Shown piece after piece: positions 1 through 6,293 of a stretch of DNA of 8,653 bases. How positions within the stretch are numbered: the stretch's first letter is position 1; the number at the start of each line of letters is the position of its first letter. The notes under the pieces were generated by a model. It did no database searches. It had not been told where the DNA came from and saw only the letters and a program-made list of their open reading frames with translations. The translations under genes were made by a program, and so were the position numbers. This DNA comes from an uncultured Verrucomicrobiae bacterium (lineage in GTDB: Bacteria > Verrucomicrobiota > Verrucomicrobiia > Verrucomicrobiales > DEV007), in NCBI GenBank assembly GCA_937898895.1, contig CALDKL010000282.1, positions 1 to 8,653 of the forward strand. The letters run 5' to 3'.

Positions 1-229
1 TGTTTGGATTTCATACAATCGGCTTACGAAAGAGCCGGGCGAGGTCTCTGACAAGGTACCTGATTGATTACCCTCCGTGCCGTCCTCTTCCGCGACCGCG
101 CGGAGCGCGATCGGAACCATCGACGTCGCGGCCGAGACAATCCGTATCGGGGAGGGAGCGGAGCGGTCTGTTCGCAGCGCCAAATTCCCCGCTCGACACC
201 ATCGGACTCGCGGTTTATGAAATCGCATC
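1..229. other. Leader region upstream of purE, no gene recognised
   Basis: No reading frame here looks like a protein. All three plus-strand frames either stop within the first 70 bases or give low-complexity, Arg/Pro-rich translation. TACAAT at 14-19 resembles a sigma-70 -10 box, but a matching -35 box would lie outside the window, so it cannot be confirmed. Two small inverted repeats are visible: CGGCT/AGCCG at 20-37, and a GC-rich hairpin at 93-113. Neither is followed by a T-run. If transcription starts near the TACAAT site, purE would have a leader of about 200 bases. No purine riboswitch core or PurR-like operator was recognised. Confidence 0.5.
93..113. repeat. GC-rich inverted repeat (hairpin) in the purE leader
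   Basis: CGCGC at 97-101 pairs perfectly with GCGCG at 105-109 across a GGA loop. The stem extends outward by CGA/TCG (93-95 with 111-113) past one C/A mismatch. There is no T-tract on either side, so it is not a canonical intrinsic terminator. It could fold in the purE leader transcript or mark the end of an upstream gene. In GC-rich DNA such a stem can also occur by chance. Confidence 0.3.
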
Positions 230-751
230 ATGGCCGCCCCCGCATCCTCCACCCCGCCGGTTCTTGGCATCATCATGGGAAGCCGTTCCGACTGGCCCAC
301 CCTCGCCAAGGCTGCCGCGATCCTTGGTGACTTCGGCATTTCCTACGAGACGAAAATCGTCAGCGCCCATCGCACTCCGGATTTGTTGTATTCCTATGCC
401 AGGACAGCCCGTGAACGCGGCCTGAAACTGATCATCGCCGGAGCCGGCGGGGCAGCGCACCTGCCCGGCATGACTTCGGCCCTGACCTCCGTGCCAGTGC
501 TCGCCGTGCCGGTGCAATCGCGCACTCTCAACGGGATCGACTCTCTCCTCTCGATCGTGCAGATGCCGGCAGGCATTCCCACCGCCACCTTTGCCATTGG
601 CGAGGCCGGTGCAACGAATGCGGGCCTCTTCGCCGTAGCGCTCCTCGCGATGGAGGACGCCGCACTCGCCGCGAAGCTCGACGCCTATCGGGAGGGGCTG
701 CGGGCAAAGGTCGAGGCCACCGAATTGCCATCGCCGGAACCCGCCGAATGA
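230..751 (+). CDS. purE: N5-carboxyaminoimidazole ribonucleotide mutase (PurE, class I)
   Basis: This 173-residue protein matches class I PurE along its whole length. PurE moves the carboxyl group of N5-CAIR to C4 of the imidazole ring, giving CAIR, in cytoplasmic de novo purine synthesis. Visible motifs are the phosphate-binding GIIMGSRSDW (13-22), SAHRTPD (45-51) with the catalytic-type His47, the glycine-rich GAGGAAHLPGM (71-81), PVLAVPVQ (90-96) and the substrate loop SLLSIVQMPAGIP (105-117). The SIVQMP loop and the adjacent purK indicate the bacterial mutase rather than the direct AIR carboxylase (class II). The first ten residues and the acidic, proline-rich tail after about residue 165 are family-variable. 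The ATG is preceded by no clear ribosome binding site. The stop overlaps the purK start as ATGA, so the two are probably co-translated. Confidence 0.97.
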   Translation: MAAPASSTPPVLGIIMGSRSDWPTLAKAAAILGDFGISYETKIVSAHRTPDLLYSYARTARERGLKLIIAGAGGAAHLPGMTSALTSVPVLAVPVQSRTLNGIDSLLSIVQMPAGIPTATFAIGEAGATNAGLFAVALLAMEDAALAAKLDAYREGLRAKVEATELPSPEPAE

Positions 752-1911
752 GTCCGATCCTGCCCCTCCCTCCCGGATCGACCATCGGAGTGCTCGGTGG
801 CGGACAACTGGGCCGCATGCTCGCCCTGGCCGCACGGCGTATGGGCTACCGCCTTGTCTCCTGGGTCGGCGGGAACGACAGCGGACCAGCCGGAGTCGCC
901 GATTTTGTGATCGAGGAGACCTTCGATTCGTCCGCCGGGCTCGCCGCCTTTCTGGATCGCGCCCAGGTAGCGACGGTCGAGTTTGAGAATATCCCGCATT
1001 GCCTTCTCGAGGCCATTGCCGCGAAGATCCCTCTGGTGCCGGGTGCCCACGCCGTCGCGGTCTGCCAGCATCGCGAACGGGAGAAACGTTTTCTCGAGGA
1101 AAACGGCATTCCCTGTGCGCGATTCACCGTGATCGAAACAGTCGGGCAACTCCGCTCCGCTCTCGCGACCTTGCCGGAGAAGGGCGGCATCCTCAAGACG
1201 GCCGAGTTCGGCTATGACGGCAAAGGTCAGCTTTCCGTGGATCGCACGAGCCATCCCGAATCTGTCTGGGCGACGTTTGCCACCCCGCGTGCCGTGCTCG
1301 AAGAGCGCATCGATCTCGCCGCCGAACTCTCCGTGCTCGTCGTGCGGGATGCCTCCGGCAAGGCCCTCGCGTACGATCCGGCCGAAAACTTTCACCGCGA
1401 TCACATCCTCGATCTTTCCATCGTGCCGGCGCGGCTCGAGCCCCGTCTCCTCGCGGAAGCCCGCACGGTCGCCCTGCGTGTCGCGGAGGCACTCGACTAC
1501 TGCGGGCTGCTTGCGGTCGAATTTTTCCTGTCCAAAGACGGCCGCCTCCTCGTCAACGAAATGGCCCCGCGTCCCCACAATTCCGGACATCACAGCCTGG
1601 ATGCCTGTGAGACCTCTCAGTTCGAACAGCAGCTTCGCGTCGTCTGCGGATTCGCTCCGGGAAGCACGAGGCTCCACAGTCCGACGGTGATGCTCAACCT
1701 GCTCGGCGATGTTTGGGAAGAGGCAGGCGGAAAGCCAGACTGGCCTGCCGTGCTCGCCCTGCCCGGTGCCCACTTGCATTTGTATGGGAAGCACGAAGCA
1801 CGACGCGGACGAAAGATGGGGCATGTGACCTTCACCGCACCCACTCTGGAAGAAGCAATGGCGAACCAGGTGAAGGCGCGGGAAATTCTGCGGATCCCCA
1901 CCCTTCGGTAA
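748..1911 (+). CDS. purK: N5-carboxyaminoimidazole ribonucleotide synthase (PurK)
   Basis: This 387-residue ATP-grasp enzyme uses ATP and bicarbonate to carboxylate AIR to N5-CAIR, which PurE then rearranges. The N-terminal preATP-grasp domain opens with GVLGGGQLGRM (14-24), followed by the VEFENIP segment (77-83). The ATP-grasp core carries KTAEFGYDGKGQ (150-161), the EERIDLAAELSVLV segment (185-198) and the signature EMAPRPHNSGHHSLDAC (271-287), which contains the metal- and substrate-binding residues. SQFEQQLR follows, and the C-terminal domain ends with LYGKHEARRGRKMGHVT (345-361), all typical of PurK. Length is normal for the family. The start codon lies inside the last codons of purE (ATGA overlap), which supports an operon and fixes the start. 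The usual KT-R-x-GYDGKGQ pattern reads KTAEFGYDGKGQ here; otherwise no key residue seems missing. Confidence 0.97.
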   Translation: MSPILPLPPGSTIGVLGGGQLGRMLALAARRMGYRLVSWVGGNDSGPAGVADFVIEETFDSSAGLAAFLDRAQVATVEFENIPHCLLEAIAAKIPLVPGAHAVAVCQHREREKRFLEENGIPCARFTVIETVGQLRSALATLPEKGGILKTAEFGYDGKGQLSVDRTSHPESVWATFATPRAVLEERIDLAAELSVLVVRDASGKALAYDPAENFHRDHILDLSIVPARLEPRLLAEARTVALRVAEALDYCGLLAVEFFLSKDGRLLVNEMAPRPHNSGHHSLDACETSQFEQQLRVVCGFAPGSTRLHSPTVMLNLLGDVWEEAGGKPDWPAVLALPGAHLHLYGKHEARRGRKMGHVTFTAPTLEEAMANQVKAREILRIPTLR

Positions 1912-1918
1912 TGCAGGT

Positions 1919-1970
1919 CGCCCCCGGCACCTTTTCTCCCGGCGGGAGAAAAGCAGGAGACAGGGTGCAG
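1919..1970. repeat. REP-like palindromic element downstream of purK
   Basis: CTTTTCTCCC at 1931-1940 and GGGAGAAAAG at 1944-1953 form a perfect 10-base-pair stem with a three-base loop, starting 20 bases after the purK stop. GCACC just before the stem and GGTGC about a dozen bases after it can form an outer clamp. Read on the minus strand, the order (a CACCCTG box, then CTTTTCTCCC, then GGGAGAAAAG) resembles the dispersed extragenic hairpins of the CACCCT...CTCTCCC...GGGAGAG type known from many GC-rich bacteria. There is no T-run, so it is more likely a REP-type element that stabilises the 3' end of purEK mRNA, or a factor-dependent terminator region, than a canonical intrinsic terminator. 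No second copy is present in this window. Confidence 0.6.
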
Positions 1971-2047
1971 TCGCGAGCGATACCCGGTTCACTCTCGGCG
2001 TGAGTTGTGGCTTGAAAACGCCCCATTCGACGCGTGAATGGTGCTTC

Positions 2048-3448
2048 ATGCGATCGCATCTCCCTTCCGTCGGTTTGTGCGCTTCCCTGGTGGCTCTCGC
2101 CTTCGCTCCGATCCCCGGTGCCGCTGAAACCGGGTGGAAGGCGGGATTCGCGGCGAGCAAGATCACACCGGCGGAACCCATGATGCTCGCGGGCTACTCG
2201 GGGCGCAGCGAACCGTTCACGGAGGTACACGACGATCTGTATCTGAAGTGCCTTGCGCTGGAGGACGGGCAAGGCGGGCGTGCTCTGTGGATCACGGCGG
2301 ACCTGATCGGATTCCGGGCCGAGTTCTCGGAGCCCCTTCTCGAGCGCATCACCGCACGCACTTCGATTCCCCGGGCGAACATTCTCTTGAACGCTTCCCA
2401 CACGCACACCGGACCCGCGCTCGCACTGGTGCCACGAGATGACGATGCCCTGCCGGATGAGCAGAAGGCCCGGATTGTGGACTACACACGCGATCTCATG
2501 GATCGCGGTGAGGCGCTCGCCGTCGAAGCGATTTCGAAGCTGCGCCCGGCGCGGCTCTCGCGGGGTGCCGGGGTGGTTCCTTTTCCGATGAATCGTCGCG
2601 AGTTCACCGACAAAGGAGTCATCCTGGGGGTGAATCCGCGCCACCTCGCGGATCGGACGGTGCCGGTATTGCGCATCGAATCGCCGGAGGGAATCCTCAT
2701 GGGCGTGGTGTTCGGAGCAGCCTGTCACAACACCACGTTCGGCGCTCGCGACAACGTCGTCAGCGGGGACTACGCGGGCCTCGCACAGACGTTTCTGGAA
2801 AGGGAGTTTCCCGGCACACAGGCGATGTTCAATCAGGGGTTCGGTGGAGACGCGAACCCTTATCCGAACAGTCTCAACGACCTCGCAAAACGCCCCGCCG
2901 CCGAGATTGCCGACGCACACGGCGAAGCGTTGGGGCGCGAGGTGGCGCGTTTGCTGCGCACTACTCTTCGCGAGGTGTCCGGGCCGCTGCGCACGGCAAC
3001 GGGTCTTGCGGAACTGCCCCTGAAAAAGGCGCCGCCCAGGGACGAACTCGAGAAGATGGCGGCAGTCGGAAAAGGGCCGCATGCGTGGGCGGCTCGTCAG
3101 ATGTTGGCGAAACTCGAAGAGGGCGAGACACTGCCATCGCACTATGCGGCGACGGTGACGGTCTGGCAGTTTGGGAAGGATCTGACCCTGGTCGCGCTTT
3201 CCGGCGAGGTGGTGTCGGACTACGCCCGTCTCATCGAGGATGCGCTGGGTCCCCTTGGACTCTGGCTCGGTGCCTATACAAATGATGTGTTCGGGTATGT
3301 TCCGTCCGCACAGGTGCTGCGCGCGGGCGGCTATGAAACGCGCGGCATGATCTACGGCGGCCCCGGCTTCTTCGCGCCGGAGGTGGAGGGCGTCCTCGTT
3401 CACACCGTGTGCCGTCTCGCGGATCAGGCCGGACGCCCGATGCCCTGA
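2048..3448 (+). CDS. Secreted neutral/alkaline ceramidase-family hydrolase
   Basis: This 466-residue protein resembles the N-terminal catalytic domain of neutral/alkaline non-lysosomal ceramidases, zinc amidases that cleave the N-acyl bond of ceramide. Residues 1-26 form a likely signal peptide (hydrophobic core about 8-23, then GAAE), so it is probably exported. The mature part starts with the family-like WKAGFAASKITPAEPMMLAG. Candidate zinc and catalytic residues are SHTHTG (117-122, His118/His120), His227 in ACHNTT, Glu387 in SGEVVSDY and Tyr429 in GGYET. MFNQGFGGDANPYPN (260-274) occupies the position of the family's active-site glycine-rich segment. At 466 residues it lacks the C-terminal beta-sandwich domain of enzymes such as the roughly 650-residue Pseudomonas protein. 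Such short homologues are common in Verrucomicrobiota and Planctomycetota, and their true substrate is often untested. The start at 2048 was chosen because the signal peptide begins there; an in-frame upstream start at 2000 would put a 16-residue hydrophilic extension in front of it. Confidence 0.85.
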   Translation: MRSHLPSVGLCASLVALAFAPIPGAAETGWKAGFAASKITPAEPMMLAGYSGRSEPFTEVHDDLYLKCLALEDGQGGRALWITADLIGFRAEFSEPLLERITARTSIPRANILLNASHTHTGPALALVPRDDDALPDEQKARIVDYTRDLMDRGEALAVEAISKLRPARLSRGAGVVPFPMNRREFTDKGVILGVNPRHLADRTVPVLRIESPEGILMGVVFGAACHNTTFGARDNVVSGDYAGLAQTFLEREFPGTQAMFNQGFGGDANPYPNSLNDLAKRPAAEIADAHGEALGREVARLLRTTLREVSGPLRTATGLAELPLKKAPPRDELEKMAAVGKGPHAWAARQMLAKLEEGETLPSHYAATVTVWQFGKDLTLVALSGEVVSDYARLIEDALGPLGLWLGAYTNDVFGYVPSAQVLRAGGYETRGMIYGGPGFFAPEVEGVLVHTVCRLADQAGRPMP

Positions 3449-3518
3449 GGCCTCTTCTACATTCGCCCGATCCTGACAGTGCCGGGAAAGCTCCGCACGG
3501 ATGCCCCTTCCCGCGCCG
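3449..3518. other. Convergent spacer with weak possible terminator hairpin
   Basis: This 70-base gap separates two converging genes. CGGGAA at 3483-3488 can pair with TTCCCG at 3508-3513, and TCCG/CGGA can form a small inner stem between them. No T-run follows on either strand, so bidirectional termination is only a possibility. Nothing else is recognisable. Confidence 0.3.
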
Positions 3519-5558
3519 TCACGGTACGGGCGGCACCACGCGACCATCCTCATCTGCATCCCACCGGTCGGCAGACAGAGACTTCGCACCGTCCCAGCCG
3601 AACTTCCGGAAAATTCTTTCGCTGCCCCAGGAGATAATAGCCGAGTTCAGAGCGAAGGGATCCTCGCGATGGAGTCGCCGCATGAGCTGGAATTTGCTCT
3701 CCATGTCGGCAAGGAGGCGCTCCTTCTCCTCAGGTGAAGCTTTCCCGTCGCTGTGTGCATCGGCAAAGGCGTGGGTTCGCGCCTGCACCTCGGCGAAGGT
3801 GATGGAGGAACGCAGGAAGGCGATACGGCGGCGGATGAGCCCATCGTCGGCGGCGAGGGTGTCGGCCTCGTCGAGGAGGCGATGCAGCTCGGCACAGGTT
3901 TCCGCCGTGTAGGGCGCGAGTTTTTTGCCTTCGCTTGCGGCGACCCCGTCGGTGATGGACTCGATGCGCAAAAACCAACGCTTCACCGCCTCGGCGGCGG
4001 GACCAAAGCCGGTGCGACAGTAGTCATCGAGGATGGCGTCGGCACTCAGCGCCGGATCCCAGAGGAGGCGGGCAAGGGCGTAGGCGTTCAGTCCTTCACC
4101 GGCCCAGTGATGCACGAGGGAGTCGAAATCGGTACCGAGCAGCCCGCGGCCAGCAAAGCGGCGGAGGTCGTCGGCGAGTTTGTGAACAAAGACGGAAGGC
4201 GTGCCCTCGCGGTAGCCGTACAGGAGGAGATTGGGTCGCCAGACGAGTTTTCCGGACATGGCCGACCAGGCATCCCAGTCGCCGATGGACTCGTTGCGGG
4301 CGGTGTCGCTGGCGTAGTTGCCACCGACAAAAAAGACCGCGAGGCGAGGATGGAGTTTCTCGCGGACGGGCGGAGCTTTGTATGCGGAATAAGCGTAGAC
4401 GACGAACCAGGTGCCGGGCACCTCTGCCTCGATGCGCTCGGCGAGGCGGTTCCAGAACCAAACCATGCGGTCGGTGAGGGCAGCGGCCTCGTACTCCTTC
4501 GGCGGTGAGGCGGTGTAGTCGGTGAGGGTGATGCGCCGGGCTCCGGGAGGATCGAGTTTGCGGCATTCCTCACAAACGCAGAAAGTGGCGCGACCTCCGT
4601 CGTTCGGAGAGAGGGAGATGCTCTTCGCTCCGCTGGCCTTCAGCTCGGCGATCTTGTCGCGGGCGAGGGCGTCGATGAGCGCGAGATTCGATTTGCAGAG
4701 ACGGGCTCGCTCGGGAGTGAGCTGACTGAGATCGCGCGAGCCATTGGGCTGCAACGCAAACCATTCGGGATGCTCGCGGTGGTACTTTTCCCAAGTCTCG
4801 CCGTAGGAATGGCCGCCGACGAGTCCGAGGGTGCCGCCGAGGCGCTGCCATTCCATCCAATTCGGCAGGCCGTTCGATTTGCCCAGGGCCTTCTTGAGGC
4901 GGGCGTCGTGCTCCTCCGGGGTGATGCCGAGGTAGGCAAGGCCGCTGTCGATGCGGTCGTTTCGCCTCGACCAGCGGACCCCTCGCTGGGCAATGGCAGG
5001 GGTGAAGTCGCGATCGAGCGCAGGCAGGGCGAGCGAGCGAAGGCTCGGCCTGACGAGGCCAATCTCACCGGGCCAGAGGTATCGCATCCCGACGACGTCT
5101 TCGAGAAAGGTGACTGCGGCGTGGCGGCTGCCATTCGGGTCGGCTGGTGTTTTGGTATCGGCCCCGAGCAGAACCAGGGCATTCCCGACCGTGCGCAACC
5201 GCATCGCCCCGCGATCGAGACCTTCGGCGGTGACGCCGAGCCGGGCGGCCAGTGCGCTCTCGCCGACGAGGAGGAATGTCTCGGGTTTCTGACCCTGAAA
5301 CGCGGCGTTCAGTTTGCCATCTGCCACCGACACGTCGGTCAGGGCTGACTCCGTGACCGAGAGAACGGGCGCATCCAGTACGCGGGTCAACTGGTTGGTG
5401 AGCAGACTGGCTCCTGATTTCGCCGCCGGGCTGGGAGCATCGGCGGTGACGACGAGACAGCGCGAAACCCCGTCACGGAAAAGATCCGCACCCCGGACCA
5501 GGTCGGGGCCTGCGGAAAGGACGAGGAGGGCGAGGAGGACCGATCGAATTGGCTTCAT
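3519..5558 (-). CDS. Secreted DUF4838 domain-containing protein
   Basis: This 679-residue protein starts with a signal peptide (MKPIRS, a hydrophobic stretch at 7-16, probable cleavage after VRGA at about 24). It fits the DUF4838 family of large exported proteins found mainly in Verrucomicrobiota, Planctomycetota, Lentisphaerota and Bacteroidota. The N-terminal part (about 30-170) resembles the alpha/beta domain that precedes catalytic barrels in alpha-glucuronidase-like enzymes: FLLVGESALAARLG, then VTFLEDVVGMRYLWPGE at 149-165. The central region carries the hallmark SLSPNDGG (315-322) and a cysteine cluster CVCEECRKLD (327-336), which may bind a metal. YGYREGTPS (447-455), GTDFDSLVHHWAGEGLNAY (475-493) and ARLLWDP (496-502) follow. 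The C-terminal part (about 550-640) is helical and charged. The activity is unknown; the glycoside-hydrolase-like layout suggests polysaccharide processing, but this is inference. The start overlaps the stop of a small upstream minus-strand frame (ATGA), and GAGAGG about ten bases upstream is a poor but possible ribosome binding site. Confidence 0.85.
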   Translation of the reverse strand: MKPIRSVLLALLVLSAGPDLVRGADLFRDGVSRCLVVTADAPSPAAKSGASLLTNQLTRVLDAPVLSVTESALTDVSVADGKLNAAFQGQKPETFLLVGESALAARLGVTAEGLDRGAMRLRTVGNALVLLGADTKTPADPNGSRHAAVTFLEDVVGMRYLWPGEIGLVRPSLRSLALPALDRDFTPAIAQRGVRWSRRNDRIDSGLAYLGITPEEHDARLKKALGKSNGLPNWMEWQRLGGTLGLVGGHSYGETWEKYHREHPEWFALQPNGSRDLSQLTPERARLCKSNLALIDALARDKIAELKASGAKSISLSPNDGGRATFCVCEECRKLDPPGARRITLTDYTASPPKEYEAAALTDRMVWFWNRLAERIEAEVPGTWFVVYAYSAYKAPPVREKLHPRLAVFFVGGNYASDTARNESIGDWDAWSAMSGKLVWRPNLLLYGYREGTPSVFVHKLADDLRRFAGRGLLGTDFDSLVHHWAGEGLNAYALARLLWDPALSADAILDDYCRTGFGPAAEAVKRWFLRIESITDGVAASEGKKLAPYTAETCAELHRLLDEADTLAADDGLIRRRIAFLRSSITFAEVQARTHAFADAHSDGKASPEEKERLLADMESKFQLMRRLHREDPFALNSAIISWGSERIFRKFGWDGAKSLSADRWDADEDGRVVPPVP

Positions 5559-5782
5559 CGGGCGCGATCCTCTCGCGGAATGGGAGGCTCGTCAATGGCG
5601 ATGGCGACGGAAACACGGCTGTACGCATGAACGTTCGTGAACAGGGCGATGGGCATCTCGCGCAGGCTGGAGAGCTCGTGCGAGGCGGTTGTGCGTATTG
5701 CATGTGTTCCGCAGAGGGACTCGCCGAAGGTTTCGTCGACCTCAAAGGTCTCAGGGAGGGGTGCTTTCCCAAGCGCCCCCAC
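5555..5782 (-). CDS. Possible small hypothetical protein coupled to the DUF4838 gene
   Basis: A minus-strand frame of 75 codons, opening with GTG, ends in TGA that overlaps the ATG of the DUF4838 gene (ATGA), as expected for a coupled upstream cistron. Codon composition by hand count is coding-like: G/C is highest at third positions, intermediate at first and lowest at second. The translation is not low-complexity; the C-terminal half reads SSLREMPIALFTNVHAY followed by VSVAIAIDEPPIP. I do not recognise the family. The frame is open only to an in-frame stop at 5810-5812. The GTG sits at the edge of a hairpin, with GGAAGG directly adjacent rather than correctly spaced. It may therefore be a real small gene, the C-terminal remnant of a decayed gene, or a chance frame in the DUF4838 leader. 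Confidence 0.35.
   Translation of the reverse strand: MGALGKAPLPETFEVDETFGESLCGTHAIRTTASHELSSLREMPIALFTNVHAYSRVSVAIAIDEPPIPREDRAR
5758..5779. repeat. Strong inverted repeat in the divergent intergenic region
   Basis: GGGGTGCTT (5758-5766) pairs with AAGCGCCCC (5771-5779) across a TCCC loop: nine pairs including one G-T wobble. A further GGG/CCC pairing is possible beyond a small internal loop. No T-run follows on either strand. It lies in the presumed 5' leader of the DUF4838 transcript, at the start of the small candidate frame, so it could hide that start codon in the mRNA. Confidence 0.45.
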
Positions 5783-5826
5783 CCTTCCGGCCCCCGAGAA
5801 AACTTCCCTTCACCCGTTCCTTTGTT

Positions 5827-5868
5827 TTTGGCAGACACCACCCTGGCACGGCTGCGGCAGGTGCCAAA
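5827..5868. repeat. Overlapping, mutually exclusive hairpins upstream of xseB
   Basis: TGGCAC at 5844-5849 pairs perfectly with GTGCCA at 5861-5866 around an 11-base loop. TTTGGCA at 5827-5833 can instead pair with TGCCAAA at 5862-5868, using the same right arm. The two stems cannot form together. This is the geometry of attenuators and riboswitches, but short stems can arise by chance and no terminator T-run follows. Confidence 0.3.
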
Positions 5869-5876
5869 CGCACCTT

Positions 5877-5925
5877 TTGAACGCTTTTCGCCTCTCCAAA
5901 AAGGCTTGAACTGCGAGCGTTCCAA
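5877..5925. repeat. Interrupted inverted repeat upstream of xseB
   Basis: TTGAACGCT at 5877-5885 is the reverse complement of AGCGTTCCAA at 5916-5925 apart from one extra base, with about 30 bases between the arms. It could be a stem in the xseB leader RNA or a spaced operator for a dimeric regulator. No known operator matches it. Confidence 0.35.
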
Positions 5926-5975
5926 GGGAAGGAGTAGCCTTTGCGCGGCTCTGGCCGCACTTCTCCCTTCGCGCC

Positions 5976-6293
5976 ATGCCCCGAGCCACCAAATCCAACC
6001 ATCCCGCCGAGCCCGAGTCCGGCCCAGCCTTTGAGGCGGCGCTCGCCCAGCTCGAGGCACTGGTGGAGGAAATGGAATCCGACGAGATACCGCTGGAGGC
6101 CCTCATCCGGAAGTACGAGGAGGGCACCCGTCTCTACCAGCTCTGCGAACAACGGCTCGATGAAGCCCGCGGTCGCATTGAGATTTTACGAAAAAAACGC
6201 AACGGCGAGACCGTATTGGAACCCTTCGGCGAAGAGGCCGGAGATCCCGTCACCGCATCCGGCGACCCCAAGAACGATGGAGAACTGTTTTGA
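5976..6293 (+). CDS. xseB: Exodeoxyribonuclease VII small subunit
   Basis: This 105-residue protein matches XseB, the small subunit that assembles in several copies on XseA to form exonuclease VII, a cytoplasmic enzyme that degrades single-stranded DNA into short oligonucleotides. The family pattern is clear from about residue 19: FEAALAQLEALVEEMES, then IPLEALIRKYEEGTRLY (38-54), CEQRLDEARGRIEIL (57-71). This should form the typical two-helix coiled coil. The Lys/Ser/Pro-rich first 17 residues and the acidic tail (about 80-105) lie outside the conserved core. The tail makes the protein somewhat longer than the roughly 80-residue Escherichia coli protein. xseA is not in the window. The end overlaps the dxs start by 17 bases, implying one transcript, as in the xseB-ispA-dxs cluster of enterobacteria. 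A short hairpin (5945-5958) rather than a clear ribosome binding site precedes the ATG. Confidence 0.93.
   Translation: MPRATKSNHPAEPESGPAFEAALAQLEALVEEMESDEIPLEALIRKYEEGTRLYQLCEQRLDEARGRIEILRKKRNGETVLEPFGEEAGDPVTASGDPKNDGELF

Larger units (their letters stand above)
5783..5975. other. Divergent intergenic region, presumed promoter region of xseB-dxs
   Basis: This stretch separates the minus-strand DUF4838 unit from xseB-dxs and should hold promoters for both directions. I see no well-spaced sigma-70 promoter. TTGAAC occurs at 5877-5882 and 5906-5911, but no -10 box lies at the right distance from either. The region is unusually rich in inverted repeats: TGGCAC/GTGCCA at 5844-5866, TTGAACGCT/AGCGTTCCAA at 5877-5925 with one bulged base, and GCGGC/GCCGC at 5945-5958 just ahead of the xseB start. 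No tRNA, 6S, tmRNA or SRP RNA core was recognised. Confidence 0.4.

Noticed and set aside
64..330. Plus-strand frame of 88 codons overlapping the start of purE
   Set aside because: It starts at TTG, the translation is Arg/Gly/Pro-rich without a family pattern, and it runs out of frame into the clearly coding purE.
685..2181. Antisense frame of 498 codons across purK
   Set aside because: It lies opposite the unmistakable purK and extends through the REP-like spacer into the ceramidase gene, so it is a compositional shadow.
1832..3589. Long antisense frame of 585 codons across the ceramidase-like gene
   Set aside because: It is a mirror frame of a GC-rich gene: high in Arg and His, no recognisable domain, and it crosses the true stop and spacer regions.
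5844..5859. Possible sigma-54 promoter, TGGCAC with a correctly spaced GCA
   Set aside because: The -24 half matches and the GC spacing is right, but the -12 half has CG in place of the conserved TT, and the same bases form a hairpin arm. No enhancer-binding protein gene or sites are seen.
5559..5975. Non-coding RNA gene (6S, tmRNA, RNase P or SRP RNA) in the divergent gap
   Set aside because: None of the conserved core motifs of these RNAs could be found on either strand.
5941..6276. Open upstream extension of the dxs frame (112 more codons)
   Set aside because: It overlaps xseB in another frame, is Pro/Ser/Arg-rich, and Dxs homology begins right after the ATG at 6277. The openness is explained by GC-rich sequence.
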